From assembly GCA_963664465.2 (NCBI GenBank), contig CAXXSU010000008.1, positions 1 through 64,000 on the forward strand: a DNA stretch of 64,000 nt, read 5' to 3'. The stretch's first letter is position 1. Each line of letters begins with the position of its first letter. Of this stretch, positions 46,394 to 55,735 are shown piece after piece. Position numbers and translations under genes: made by a program. Source of the DNA: CAVOAK01 sp963664465 (GTDB lineage: Bacteria; Pseudomonadota; Alphaproteobacteria; UBA8366; CAVOAK01). A model generated the notes under the pieces. That model saw only the letters and a list, made by a program, of their open reading frames with translations, was not told the DNA's origin and made no database searches.

Positions 46394-47965
46394 TCATATC
46401 GGCAGTGCCTGCGGCCGCGTGATCCGCAGCCAGGTTACGAGAATCATTCGCGTTACCATCACCGCCGTAAACATCGACGTGACAATGCCAATCGCAAGCG
46501 TGATGGCGAACCCTTTTATCGGTCCGGAGCCGAACGCGAAGAGAAGAACCGCCGCAATGAGCGTCGTCAGATTTGAATCGACGATGGTTATGATCGCTCG
46601 CCTATATCCGGCATCAATGGCCGAAATCGGCGTGCGGCCATTGTTTACTTCTTCGCGTATGCGCTCAAAGATCAGCACATTCGCATCGACAGCCATGCCG
46701 ATCGTTAGAACAATTCCGGCAATGCCAGGAAGCGTCAGTGTGGCTTGCAGGAGCGACAGCACGGCAACGATGAGAACCAAGTTAAGAATCAATGCGAAAT
46801 CGGCCATGATGCCGAATCGGCCGTAGACGACGACCATGAAGATCGTCACCAGAACGATACCAATGATGCTGGCAATTCTGCCGGAATCGATCGAGTCTTG
46901 TCCGAGCCCGGGTCCGACTGTTCGTTCTTCAAGAATATTCAGAGGTGCCGGCAGCGCGCCCGCGCGCAGCAAAAGTGCGAGGTCCTGGACCTCTTGAGTG
47001 GTGAACTGACCAGTTATTATCCCGCTTCCACCGGGAATCGGCTCCCTGATATTGGGTGCGCTGATAACTTTGCCGTCGAGCACGATGGCAAGCAGGCGAC
47101 CCACATTCTGCGCGGTTATGTCGCCGAATTTTCGAGCGCCGATTGAGTTGAAGCGAAAACTGACGACCGGTCGATTGTTTTGGAATGTCGCCTGAGCATC
47201 GATCAGCGTATCGCCACTGAGCTCAACACGTTTTCGTACAAGGTAGCGGCGATTCTGGGCAAGCTCAGTTGGGTCATCCGACGGCAGCAGCATGATGCCG
47301 GGAGGCACCTTGGTCGAGGCGTCGCCAGTGGGTTGCGTAGCGTTGATAAGGTGAAAGGTGAGTTTTGCAGTCTTGCCAAGCAGACGTTTGACGCGCTCGG
47401 GATCTTTGACCCCTGGGAGCTGCACCAGGATTCGATCCTGACCCTGTCGTTGGATTGTCGGCTCGCGTGTCCCGGTCTCGTCGATACGACGGCGGACAAT
47501 CTCGATGGACTGGGCAACAGCGCTACTTTGTCGGTCGCGTATAGCTTCTTCGGATAACTGCATCCGAAACACACCGTCTGCGCTGAGCAAGATTTCGGCA
47601 TCTGGATTGAGCTCGGCGATCTGCCTGCGAATATCTTCATTCCGAGCGGGATCGCGGAGGCGAAATACTGCTCCATTTCCCTCAATTCCGAGGCCGGTGT
47701 ACCGCACCCGAGCGGTCCGAAGCGTCACCCGCAGCGCATCGACCATGGCCTCGAGCTGCTCGCGAATAACAGCGTCAACCTCAACTTCGAGCAGGAGATG
47801 CGATCCACCCTGCAAGTCCAATCCCAAGTTGATTTGTTTGCCTGGAGCCCACTCGGGCAGGCCCTCGAATGCCTGCTCACCGAACAGGTTCGGCAACGCG
47901 TAGAGAAACCCAAACACGCATACGGCTGAAATGAGGATCTTTTTCCAGGGTGGGAAATGCAGCAT
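46394..47965 (-). CDS. secD: Protein translocase subunit SecD
   Basis: 523 residues. First helix (WKKILISAVCVFGFLYALPNL) is followed by the large periplasmic P1 region starting NLGLDLQGGSHLLLEVEVD. Five further helices include GIAGIVLTIGMAVDANVLIFERIREE. Works with SecF and YajC in late stages of secretion. Start ATG 47965; yajC precedes by 25 bp. Length is shorter than E. coli SecD but usual for alphaproteobacteria. Confidence 0.96.
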   Translation of the reverse strand: MLHFPPWKKILISAVCVFGFLYALPNLFGEQAFEGLPEWAPGKQINLGLDLQGGSHLLLEVEVDAVIREQLEAMVDALRVTLRTARVRYTGLGIEGNGAVFRLRDPARNEDIRRQIAELNPDAEILLSADGVFRMQLSEEAIRDRQSSAVAQSIEIVRRRIDETGTREPTIQRQGQDRILVQLPGVKDPERVKRLLGKTAKLTFHLINATQPTGDASTKVPPGIMLLPSDDPTELAQNRRYLVRKRVELSGDTLIDAQATFQNNRPVVSFRFNSIGARKFGDITAQNVGRLLAIVLDGKVISAPNIREPIPGGSGIITGQFTTQEVQDLALLLRAGALPAPLNILEERTVGPGLGQDSIDSGRIASIIGIVLVTIFMVVVYGRFGIMADFALILNLVLIVAVLSLLQATLTLPGIAGIVLTIGMAVDANVLIFERIREEVNNGRTPISAIDAGYRRAIITIVDSNLTTLIAAVLLFAFGSGPIKGFAITLAIGIVTSMFTAVMVTRMILVTWLRITRPQALPI

Positions 47966-47990
47966 GGGGCTGTATGACCGGTCAGCCGTC

Positions 47991-48425
47991 TTACTGTTTT
48001 TTGCCCGCGAGTTTGTTGAAAAGACCTCCCTCGCGCTGAACGGCCTTATCCTTGCCGCCGGACTGTTTTTTACTCTTGTCGCCGGCCTTCGCCGAATCGG
48101 ACTTAGCCTCGCTGGGCTTGGTCAAGATATCCTGAATGGTCATCCGTGCGACTCGAATTCTGACACCGTCGGCGATCTCAACCGTCACGTCATCGCTGCC
48201 TTCGACAGCTTTCACCACCGTTGCGTAGATTCCGCCGCCAGTGATAATTTTGTCGCCCTTTTTTGTGGCGGTCACCGACGCACGGTGGGCTTTCTGGCGT
48301 TTCTGCTGCGGACGAATCAGCAGGAAGTAGAAGACGGCAAATATCAGGATCAATGGCATGAGCGACACGAATATGTTGTCGCTGCCAAACCCCGCGGTCT
48401 GTGCCCATGCTTCGGAAATAAGCAT
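47991..48425 (-). CDS. yajC: Preprotein translocase subunit YajC
   Basis: 144 residues. Single N-terminal transmembrane helix (VSLMPLILIFAVFYFLLIRP) with the hallmark RPQQKRQKAHR. The cytoplasmic YajC domain follows (GDKIITGGGIYATV, DVTVEIADGVRIRVARMTI). A Lys/Gly/Ser-rich C-terminal tail makes it longer than the E. coli protein. First gene of the yajC-secD-secF-Mth938 operon. Divergent from the DUF815 gene. Confidence 0.94.
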   Translation of the reverse strand: MLISEAWAQTAGFGSDNIFVSLMPLILIFAVFYFLLIRPQQKRQKAHRASVTATKKGDKIITGGGIYATVVKAVEGSDDVTVEIADGVRIRVARMTIQDILTKPSEAKSDSAKAGDKSKKQSGGKDKAVQREGGLFNKLAGKKQ

Positions 48426-48535
48426 GAAATACTCCTCATTCGTCTGCGACTCAGCGCGCAGTCGGGCGGACTATAGCCACCCAAGGCCCAAATGCAATCA
48501 AGACTCACGGCCACGTTATTACTGTGCCCGGATGA

Positions 48536-48563
48536 TTGACCTCGCCGTGCCGTGTGGTACGGT
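48536..48563 (+). promoter_or_regulatory. Candidate promoter for DUF815 ATPase gene
   Basis: TTGACC (48536-48541), 16-bp spacer, TACGGT (48558-48563), about 70 bases before the start at 48633. The -35 is good, the -10 weak. Confidence 0.3.
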
Positions 48564-48632
48564 CGGCGCCCGAATCCGCCAACTCAAAACTTTGGAGCGC
48601 CACGCTCCGCTATCCGTCAGCCGGCTGGGGAC

Positions 48633-49490
48633 ATGACCGAACGACTGAATGATTCGCTGCTTGGTCGTATCGCAGATGCTCTGGAACGCATGGTGCCAAC
48701 GCGTAACGCCGAAATCGACCTGAACGCCGCCGACGCTTTTGTCTGGCGTGCGGAATCGGAATCGCTCGAAGCGGTCACGGATGTGAACCGGATCGATCTT
48801 GGCTTGCTTCAAGGAATCGATCGCCAGCGCGACATCCTGGTGGAAAACACGCGGCGTTTTTCAAGAGGGCTGCCGTCCAACAATGCGCTGCTTTGGGGGG
48901 CACGAGGCAGTGGCAAGAGTTCGCTCGTAAAAGCAGTTCATGCCCACATTAACGAGGATGCTCCAAACCCGCTGGTCCTCGTTGAACTCCATCGTGAAGA
49001 CATACCTACGCTGCCGCGCCTGCTTGGAATTCTGCGGTCACATAGGCGACAAGCGATTTTGTTCTGCGACGATTTGTCGTTTACCGAGGCGGACGCCCCA
49101 TACAAGTCCCTCAAGGCAGTACTGGAGGGTGGAATCGAAGGTCGTCCGAAGAATGTAATATTTTATGCGACGTCAAACCGTCGTCATCTGATGCCGCGCG
49201 ACATGATCGAAAACGAGCGTTCAACCGCGATAAGTCCATCGGAGTCCGTTGAGGAGAAGATTTCTTTGTCCGACCGATTTGGCCTCTGGCTCGGCTTTCA
49301 CGCTTGCGATCAGGACACATTTTTCGCGATGATTGAGGGCTATATCGGCTTTTACGGACTCAAGGCCGCCCCGGATCAGTGGAAAGCCGAGGCGATTGAA
49401 TGGTCGGTCACGCGGGGTGCGCGTTCGGGCCGCGTAGCCTGGCAGTTTATCCAGGATCTTGCCGGGAAGTTGGGGCAACCTCTCGACTGA
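48633..49490 (+). CDS. DUF815 family AAA-type ATPase
   Basis: 285 residues starting at ATG 48633 (MTERLNDSLLGRIADALERM) with GGGGAC upstream. Walker A is ALLWGARGSGKSSLVKAV; Walker B is AILFCDDLSFTEAD. Characteristic DUF815 stretch: YKSLKAVLEGGIEGRPKNVI and YATSNRRHLMPRDM. ATP-binding protein of unknown role, commonly placed between the M23/pcm/surE genes and yajC/secDF in alphaproteobacteria. Here it is on the opposite strand to both neighbours. Confidence 0.9.
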   Translation: MTERLNDSLLGRIADALERMVPTRNAEIDLNAADAFVWRAESESLEAVTDVNRIDLGLLQGIDRQRDILVENTRRFSRGLPSNNALLWGARGSGKSSLVKAVHAHINEDAPNPLVLVELHREDIPTLPRLLGILRSHRRQAILFCDDLSFTEADAPYKSLKAVLEGGIEGRPKNVIFYATSNRRHLMPRDMIENERSTAISPSESVEEKISLSDRFGLWLGFHACDQDTFFAMIEGYIGFYGLKAAPDQWKAEAIEWSVTRGARSGRVAWQFIQDLAGKLGQPLD

Positions 49491-49498
49491 CAATCCAA

Positions 49499-50521
49499 TC
49501 AGCGTTGCGACGCCTGCTCAGACAAATACCGCTTGGGATCAACCGCACGTTTGCCTTTTCGCAACTCGAAGTGAAGCTGCGGTGTAGTGACGTTACCGCT
49601 GCTGCCAACGTGAGCAACCGTTTGACCACGCTTTACAATGTCCCCGCGATTGACCAGAAGCTTCTCGTTATGCGCGTAGGCCGACATGAAGCCGCCGGAA
49701 TGCTTGATCAGCAACAGATTTCCAAATCCGCGTAATTCGTTGCCGCTATAGGCGACGATGCCGTTTTCCGCCGCCTTAACCGCAGCGCCGCGCGGCGCTA
49801 AAATGTTAATTCCATCGTTGTGGAGGCCCTTACCTTTTGGGCCAAACTCAGAAATAACCCGGCCGCCAATCGGCCAGGTGAATGTCGCTGACGCTCGCGA
49901 AGGCGGTCGCGCCAGAGCGGGCACCTTCCGAGGTTTGGACAAGACCTTATTTGCCGGCTGTTTGGTCGCACTGGCATTCGTCTGTGTCTGTGACGCGGCG
50001 GTCGTCGTGGGAATAGCGCCGGGCAATTTCAACTTTTGCCCAACGATGATTGTGTAGGGGGGCGGCAAGCCATTTAGGCGCACAAGCTCGTTCGTCGCGA
50101 CTTGGTAATGTTGGGCAATTTCGTTAACCGTGTCGCCAGCGACGACCGTGTGCAAACGGGGCGTCGGCAAACTCAGCCGCTGGCCGACCTTGAGCAGGTA
50201 GGGCGGCTTTAGACCGTTGGCGTCAATGATACCGCGGATCGAATTGCCATAACGGCGCGCGATTCCATAGACCGAATCGCCCTTGCGAACCGTGTAGGCA
50301 CCATCGGCAGGCCTCGGAATCGAAGCTGGCCTAATGGTGACCTTAAGCGGACGCTCGCCGAATATGACGACATCGACTCGGGGTGACGTGCAGCCCGATA
50401 CGAAGAGCACAATTGCCAAGCCGAACAGCAGCCGAACTGCCGGACGCCCGTTCCAGCTAATCGTGCCGGGGCAACCAACTCGCGCCGCACTGGCGTTACC
50501 AGCCGGCACCACGCTCCACAT
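49499..50521 (-). CDS. LysM/M23 peptidase lipoprotein (NlpD/EnvC-like)
   Basis: About 340 residues. A lipobox LFVSGC within a hydrophobic N-terminus marks a lipoprotein. Two LysM modules follow (YTVRKGDSVYGIARRYG and HTVVAGDTVNEIAQHYQ). A Thr/Ser/Lys-rich linker leads to an M23-type domain with GKGLHNDGINILAPRGAAV and HFELRKGK. The metal motif HxxxD is HNDGI rather than the classic HxGxD-type, and LHFELR is kept. This matches NlpD-type activators of amidases, some of which are inactive. Start ATG 50521 overlaps the pcm 3' end. Confidence 0.9.
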   Translation of the reverse strand: MWSVVPAGNASAARVGCPGTISWNGRPAVRLLFGLAIVLFVSGCTSPRVDVVIFGERPLKVTIRPASIPRPADGAYTVRKGDSVYGIARRYGNSIRGIIDANGLKPPYLLKVGQRLSLPTPRLHTVVAGDTVNEIAQHYQVATNELVRLNGLPPPYTIIVGQKLKLPGAIPTTTAASQTQTNASATKQPANKVLSKPRKVPALARPPSRASATFTWPIGGRVISEFGPKGKGLHNDGINILAPRGAAVKAAENGIVAYSGNELRGFGNLLLIKHSGGFMSAYAHNEKLLVNRGDIVKRGQTVAHVGSSGNVTTPQLHFELRKGKRAVDPKRYLSEQASQR

Positions 50522-51152
50522 CCCCAACGCCCCCGGTCATGGTTACAAACCTCGCAGGGCCCAAATCTTCAGCATCAAAACCACCAGCTGTACGCCGCAC
50601 TTTGACGATCTGCTGATGTTCCCGGTCATCGCCGATCGGCACAACCATGACTCCATCTGGTGTCAGCTGATCGGCCAAAGTCGGTGGAATATCTGCGGCT
50701 GCCGCAGTTACAATTATGCGTGCAAACGGCGCTTGTTCCGGCCAGCCGAGCCCGCCATCACCGAGCTTGGTCGTAATGTTGTAGCGTTTTAGCGCCGAAA
50801 ACCGTTTTTCCGCAGTAGCGAAAATATCGGGTGTGCGCTCGATCGTGTAGACGCGTCGTGCGAGGTAGGACAGGACCGCGGTCTGATAGCCAGATCCTGT
50901 ACCGACTTCGAGTACCTTCAAGCGATCGCCGACATCCAACGCCTGCGTCATCAGCGCTACAACATGCGGTTGGCTGATGGTTTGACCGAATCCGATCGGC
51001 AGAGCGACGTTCTCATACGCCTGGTCGATGAATGTTTTCGGCACGAATTCTTCCCGCGGCACTCGCTCCATTGCGGCCAGTACGCGAGTGTCGCCAATTC
51101 CGCCGCGCCGCAGGTCCATGATGAAACGAATCTTTTGGCTAGCGAGCGTCAC
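50496..51152 (-). CDS. pcm: Protein-L-isoaspartate O-methyltransferase
   Basis: 218 residues. Repairs isoaspartyl residues using S-adenosylmethionine. GTG 51152 overlaps the surE stop (GTGA). Motifs: ENVALPIGFGQTISQPHVVALM and the SAM-binding VLEVGTGSGYQTAVLSYL. Followed by the M23 lipoprotein, whose start lies within the pcm 3' end. Conserved surE-pcm-nlpD order. Confidence 0.95.
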   Translation of the reverse strand: MTLASQKIRFIMDLRRGGIGDTRVLAAMERVPREEFVPKTFIDQAYENVALPIGFGQTISQPHVVALMTQALDVGDRLKVLEVGTGSGYQTAVLSYLARRVYTIERTPDIFATAEKRFSALKRYNITTKLGDGGLGWPEQAPFARIIVTAAAADIPPTLADQLTPDGVMVVPIGDDREHQQIVKVRRTAGGFDAEDLGPARFVTMTGGVGDVERGAGW

Positions 51153-51931
51153 GAGAAGGCTTTTCTCAGCGTGCGCACCATCCCTCGATGCGTAAGGTCA
51201 ACATGCAGCGGTGTGACCGCAATGTATCCATCGGCAATCGCATTATAGTCGGAATTCCGATGCAGCTTCCGGCGTTTTGACGGTCCAATCCAGTAATACC
51301 ATTGTCCACGCGGGTCGGTCAGCTTGATAATGTCGTTTTCAGCTTCGAGTCGACCTTGATTGACGACGCGAGTTCCCTTCACCGACCCTGCCACAAGATT
51401 CGGAATGTTGACGTTCATGAAGACATCTGCAGGCCACGGATGGCAGGTAAGCTTGGCAATGACCTGCGGCGCGAAGTGTTCGGCCGTCGCCCATTTGGCT
51501 GGGTGGTCAGCCTCAACCTCGAGGCTGAGGGCGATCGCCGGAATGCCGAGAAGCGCCGCTTCCATGGCCGCCGCAACCGTGCCGGAATAGGTTACGTCCT
51601 CGCCAACATTCATTCCCCGGTTCACACCGGTTAAGACGAGATCGGGCGGTTTCGCGCCCATCACTTCGCCGATGGCGAACATAACGCAATCGGTTGGACT
51701 GCCATCGAGCGCATAGCGCTTCTTTGACAGTTTCCGCAGCCGCAGTGGCCGGTGCAGGGTCAGAGAATGGCTGGCGCCGCTCTGTTCGGTTTCCGGCGCA
51801 ACAACCCAGACGTCGCTCGAAAGCTGCCGGGCAATACGCTCGAGTGTCTTCAGACCGGATGAACGGATACCGTCGTCATTCGCCACGAGTATGCACGCTT
51901 TACTTAAATCCAGCGGTGGCTTGTGACTCAT
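51149..51931 (-). CDS. surE: 5'/3'-nucleotidase SurE
   Basis: 260 residues. Metal-dependent nucleotidase for nucleoside monophosphates. Metal motif ILVANDDGIRSSGLKTLE at the N-terminus; SPTDCVMFAIGEVMG, GVNRGMNVGEDVTYSGTVAAA and AMEAALLGIPAIALSL are typical. Overlaps serS by four bases and pcm by four bases, so translation is coupled. Intact. Confidence 0.96.
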   Translation of the reverse strand: MSHKPPLDLSKACILVANDDGIRSSGLKTLERIARQLSSDVWVVAPETEQSGASHSLTLHRPLRLRKLSKKRYALDGSPTDCVMFAIGEVMGAKPPDLVLTGVNRGMNVGEDVTYSGTVAAAMEAALLGIPAIALSLEVEADHPAKWATAEHFAPQVIAKLTCHPWPADVFMNVNIPNLVAGSVKGTRVVNQGRLEAENDIIKLTDPRGQWYYWIGPSKRRKLHRNSDYNAIADGYIAVTPLHVDLTHRGMVRTLRKAFS

Positions 51932-53211
51932 GCTGCCGTATCGTTGGCGATTCGCTCGCGGCCGCTCATATAGGGCACCAGAACCTCCGGCAGAAGGATC
52001 GAGCCGTCTTCCTGCTGATAGTTTTCCAGCACTGCGATCAAGGTTCGGCCGACAGCAAGTCCTGAGCCATTCAACGTGTGGACGAAACGCGTTCCTTTCT
52101 CACCGGGCGTTCGGAATCGGCCGCCCATACGCCGCGCCTGAAAGTCCCAGCAATTGGAACAGCTCGAGATTTCCCGGTAGGCGTCCTGTCCGGGCAACCA
52201 GACTTCGATGTCGTAGGTTTTGCGTGCGCCGAAACCCATATCGCCGGTGCATAACGTCACCACTCGGTAGGCCAGTCCGAGCCGCTTCAAGACTTCCTCG
52301 GCGCACTCGGTCATGCGCTCCAATTCGGCCTCCGATTCGTCAGCATGGGTGATCGATACCAGCTCGACCTTGTTGAACTGGTGCTGTCGGATCATGCCGC
52401 GGGTGTCTTTTCCGGCCGCACCCGCTTCTGAGCGGAAACACGGTGTATGCGCGGTAACCCGGAGCGGCAGGTCTGCGGCGTCGAATATGGTGTCAGCGGC
52501 CAGCGCCGTCAAAGGTACCTCCGCCGTTGGGATCAACCAATAATCGTTTGTTGTACGGAATAGGTCGTCAACGAATTTGGGCAATTGTCCTGTGCCGTAC
52601 ATCGTGTCGTCGCGAACCAGGATGGGGGGTGCAATTTCCGTATAGCCGAATTCGCCCGTGTGCAGATCGAGCATGAACGCCGCCAGCGCGCGTTCGAGCC
52701 TAGCAAGAGCGCCCTTGAGCACCACGAAGCGCGCACCCGACAGTTTCGCCGCAGTCTCAAAGTCCATCAGGCCAAGCGCTTCACCCAGCTCATAATGCTG
52801 TTTTGGCGTGAAGCCAAAAATTGGCCGATCGCCAACTTCTCGCAGCAGCGCGTTCGAACTTTCATCGTCGCCATCGGGGACGTCCGGCGCCGGCAGGTTC
52901 GGCAGGCCCGCGAGGAGCGCCTCAAGATCGGACGCAAGCGCGCGCTCATCGACCTCGGCCTTGGAGATGTCTTCCTTCAAGCCTTGAACTTCTGCCACCA
53001 GGACAGCCGCGTCATCGCCTTTCTGCTTTGCCGCACCGATTTGACGCGAAGCCTCATTGCGACGATTGAGCATATCCTGTAACGCCGTTTGCGACGCTCT
53101 GCGCTTTGTGTCGATATCCAGCACTTGGCCGCTCAGCGGCTCAAGGCCGCGCCGTTTCAGGCCTCGATCGAATCCCTCCGGATCGTCGCGGATCGCTCTT
53201 ATGTCATGCAT
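51928..53211 (-). CDS. serS: Serine--tRNA ligase
   Basis: 427 residues. Charges tRNA-Ser and tRNA-Sec. Starts MHDIRAIRDDPEGFDRGLKRRG with the N-terminal coiled-coil arm to about residue 105. Class II motif 2 is in HTPCFRSEAGAAGKDTRGMI, motif 3 in NGSGLAVGRTLIAVLENYQQ. Length normal. No tRNA gene was seen nearby. Confidence 0.97.
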   Translation of the reverse strand: MHDIRAIRDDPEGFDRGLKRRGLEPLSGQVLDIDTKRRASQTALQDMLNRRNEASRQIGAAKQKGDDAAVLVAEVQGLKEDISKAEVDERALASDLEALLAGLPNLPAPDVPDGDDESSNALLREVGDRPIFGFTPKQHYELGEALGLMDFETAAKLSGARFVVLKGALARLERALAAFMLDLHTGEFGYTEIAPPILVRDDTMYGTGQLPKFVDDLFRTTNDYWLIPTAEVPLTALAADTIFDAADLPLRVTAHTPCFRSEAGAAGKDTRGMIRQHQFNKVELVSITHADESEAELERMTECAEEVLKRLGLAYRVVTLCTGDMGFGARKTYDIEVWLPGQDAYREISSCSNCWDFQARRMGGRFRTPGEKGTRFVHTLNGSGLAVGRTLIAVLENYQQEDGSILLPEVLVPYMSGRERIANDTAA

Positions 53212-53286
53212 TTCCTTGCCCTTACGCCGGCACTACCAACCCAGCCTCATTTGAAAATCGCGCGGGTGGCGGACGCGCGCCAACGG

Positions 53287-54099
53287 TCAATCGGCCGGCG
53301 AACTGTCCGACGAGTCGTCGGCATCGTCCTTCAACGTCTCGTCTTCCCGGCTCTTCTCGATCAGGCGTGCGCACCAGATCGATATTTCATATAGCAGAAT
53401 TATTGGCACCGCGAGGCCGATCTGGCTCAAGGGATCGGGTGGCGTCAAAATCGCCGCCGCCACGAAGGCAAGGAGCACAGCATAGCGGCGCTTGCGCTTC
53501 AGCCCATCGCTGGTCGTGAACCCGACGCGGACCAACAGACTGAGCACAACCGGCAATTCGAAACTAAGACCAAAGGCAAAGATCAACCGCATGACAAGCG
53601 CGAGATACTGATCGACCTTGGGCTCAAGCTCGATCGCCAGCAAGCCAGCCCCGCCAAATTGCTCGAAGCCGGCAAAGAACTGCCAAGCGATCGGCAGCAC
53701 CAGGTAGTAAACAAAGGCACCGCCAATGAAAAAAAGGATCGGCGCGGCGATGAGAAACGGCAGGAAGGCCATCTTCTCGCGCTTGTAGAGGCCCGGCGCG
53801 ACAAAGGTCCATAGCTGCGCCGAGATCAAAGGAAACGAGACAAAGAGCGCGGCAAAGAACGCCACTTTCACGTCGGTGAAAAACTTTTCATGCAGTGCCG
53901 TAAATATGAGGCGGCGATCCGGATCGCCCTGCCACAAGTCGGCCAAGGGCGCGACAAGGAAGTTGAAGAGTGGAGCGGCAAAGAAGAAGCAAACAAAGAA
54001 GGCTATGACGAAGCCGATGACCGAATAAAGCAGCCGTGACCTGAGCTCGGTCAAATGCTCAAGCAACGGCATCTTGTGGTCTTCAATACCCTCCGTCAC
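53287..54099 (-). CDS. tatC: Twin-arginine translocase subunit TatC
   Basis: 270 residues, six transmembrane helices. Recognises twin-arginine signal peptides. Family markers: MPLLEHLTELRSRLLYSVIGF at the N-terminus, SFPLISAQLWTFVAPGLYKRE, and FGLSFELPVVLSLLVRVG. Charged C-terminal tail. Follows tatB with a two-base gap. Confidence 0.96.
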   Translation of the reverse strand: MTEGIEDHKMPLLEHLTELRSRLLYSVIGFVIAFFVCFFFAAPLFNFLVAPLADLWQGDPDRRLIFTALHEKFFTDVKVAFFAALFVSFPLISAQLWTFVAPGLYKREKMAFLPFLIAAPILFFIGGAFVYYLVLPIAWQFFAGFEQFGGAGLLAIELEPKVDQYLALVMRLIFAFGLSFELPVVLSLLVRVGFTTSDGLKRKRRYAVLLAFVAAAILTPPDPLSQIGLAVPIILLYEISIWCARLIEKSREDETLKDDADDSSDSSPAD

Positions 54100-54101
54100 G
54101 G

Positions 54102-54602
54102 CTATACGACTCCGCCGGTGCGTTCGGGTGCCGCATCCAAGTCATCGTCCTGACCCGCTGACTGTTCCGCCGCTACCGGTTCTTTGGAAATCGCTTCCGT
54201 TGGTTTGACGTCCCCAGCGTCCGTCCCTTCCAGCGCATCATCCGCTGGTGCGGGCTCTGCGATAGCCGTCGCCTTGTCCAGTATCTGCCCTTCTTCGACA
54301 GGCGTTATCGCGTCTTCGAGACCCTGCACTGCACCCTTGAAGTCGCCAGTCGGATCAACGGAGTCGATTAGGGACTGAGATATATCGGTCTTGGTCGTCT
54401 CCTCCAGCTCCTTGCGGAGTTCCTGGAGCTCGCTCTCGCGGATAACATCTTCGATGCCGCTTTGGAATTCCCGCGCCATGTCCTTGACCTTGCGGAACCA
54501 ATAGGACGCTGTCCGCAAGACGCGCGGCAACTCCTTTGGGCCGACCACGATAACGGCGACGACCGCAATGAGGAAAATCTCTTGCCAGCCCATGCCCAGC
54601 AT
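54102..54602 (-). CDS. tatB: Twin-arginine translocase subunit TatB
   Basis: 166 residues. N-terminal helix (MGWQEIFLIAVVAVIVVGPK) with the conserved ELPRVLRT hinge and an amphipathic helix FRKVKDMAREFQSGIEDVI. A long acidic, low-complexity tail follows. Lies between tatA and tatC on the same strand. Confidence 0.93.
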   Translation of the reverse strand: MLGMGWQEIFLIAVVAVIVVGPKELPRVLRTASYWFRKVKDMAREFQSGIEDVIRESELQELRKELEETTKTDISQSLIDSVDPTGDFKGAVQGLEDAITPVEEGQILDKATAIAEPAPADDALEGTDAGDVKPTEAISKEPVAAEQSAGQDDDLDAAPERTGGVV

Positions 54603-54648
54603 CGCGGTCCCTCATTTTCCGCAGCGAAGCAAAGCTGCGGACCGGTGC

Positions 54649-54888
54649 TCAGCCGTTGGCTGCCTGGTCTTTCTCGACTGTGCTGGCAACACCGGCGTCA
54701 GCGGAATCGGATGAAATCGTCCGCGGCGAATCCTGCGCGATGGATTCGTCTTCTTTCACGCCGCTCTTGAACGACTTAAGTCCTTTGCCGAAATCGCCCA
54801 TCAGGCGAGAAAGCTTGCCGCCTCCGCCAAACAGAATAAGGACGACCGCCAGCACGATCAGCCAATGCCAAATACTGAAAGAACCCAT
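54649..54888 (-). CDS. tatA: Twin-arginine translocase subunit TatA
   Basis: 79 residues. Pore-forming Tat component: SIWHWLIVLAVVLILFGGGG helix followed by KLSRLMGDFGKGLKSFKSGV. First gene of the tatABC operon. The 180-bp gap to scpB (54889-55069) shows no gene. Confidence 0.95.
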   Translation of the reverse strand: MGSFSIWHWLIVLAVVLILFGGGGKLSRLMGDFGKGLKSFKSGVKEDESIAQDSPRTISSDSADAGVASTVEKDQAANG

Positions 54889-55069
54889 ATCCCATAAATC
54901 CTTATTTTACTTGGCCGTTTGGCCCGTCCGGTCGCGGATAATCGCAGAATCAGCGCCCACCCGCAATGCCACCACGCGTGCGCGGTCGCATCCATTCCAA
55001 TCATGTAGCTCTATTTGGCTGATTTTAAAGGGAAAAGGCGAATTTAACACCACGGCGCCAAGCCCGGCG

Positions 55070-55732
55070 TCAGGGCCGGTTATCTTCGTCGAGGCTTATG
55101 GCTTCGTCGTCTTCTACAGCATCGAACGGTAGCTCGCCGCCGCCATCCTCATCGCTATCAGATTGTTCCTCACCCTCGGGGCCACCCGTAATCGCAGACC
55201 AAACTTGGTGACTGTCCAGCAGCCCCGCGGCCCTCAACTCCTCCAGTCCTGGGAGTGCGTCCAGGCTCTCGAGCCCAAACTGGTCGAGAAAAGCGTCCGC
55301 TGTCCCCCATGTGACCGGACGGCCCGGGCTGCGCCGCCGGCCGCGTGGTCTGATCCAGCCAAGTTCAAGCAAGATATCAAGGGTGCCGCGCCCCAAACTC
55401 ACGCCCCGCATTTCCTCGATCTCAGCCCGCGTGATCGGCTGATGGTAGGCAATGATGCCAAGGGTTTCCACCGCAGCACGGGACAATCGGCGCGGCAATG
55501 ATACCTCGAGCCGCAAGAACGACGTCAGATCCGACGCCGTACGAAATGCCCAACGCTCGCCGCTACGCACCAGGTTAACGCCGCGCGCGGAATACTGAGA
55601 CTGCAGCGCTTCGAGCAAACTTGGCAAATCCGCACTCTCGGGCAAACGTTGCGCAAGAGCACGTTCCCGCAGCGGCTCGGCGCTGGCGAACAGCACGGCC
55701 TCGAGAATTCGAAGCATCTGCGCCTGTTCCAC
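55070..55732 (-). CDS. scpB: Segregation and condensation protein B
   Basis: 220 residues. Winged-helix kleisin-interacting subunit of the Smc-ScpAB condensin. Typical stretches: RILEAVLFASAEPL, VNLVRSGERWAFRTASDL, LSRAAVETLGIIAYHQPITRAEIEEMRGVS and RPVTWGTADAFLDQFGL. Starts 3 bp after the scpA stop. Acidic C-terminal tail. Confidence 0.94.
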   Translation of the reverse strand: MEQAQMLRILEAVLFASAEPLRERALAQRLPESADLPSLLEALQSQYSARGVNLVRSGERWAFRTASDLTSFLRLEVSLPRRLSRAAVETLGIIAYHQPITRAEIEEMRGVSLGRGTLDILLELGWIRPRGRRRSPGRPVTWGTADAFLDQFGLESLDALPGLEELRAAGLLDSHQVWSAITGGPEGEEQSDSDEDGGGELPFDAVEDDEAISLDEDNRP

Positions 55733-55735
55733 CGG

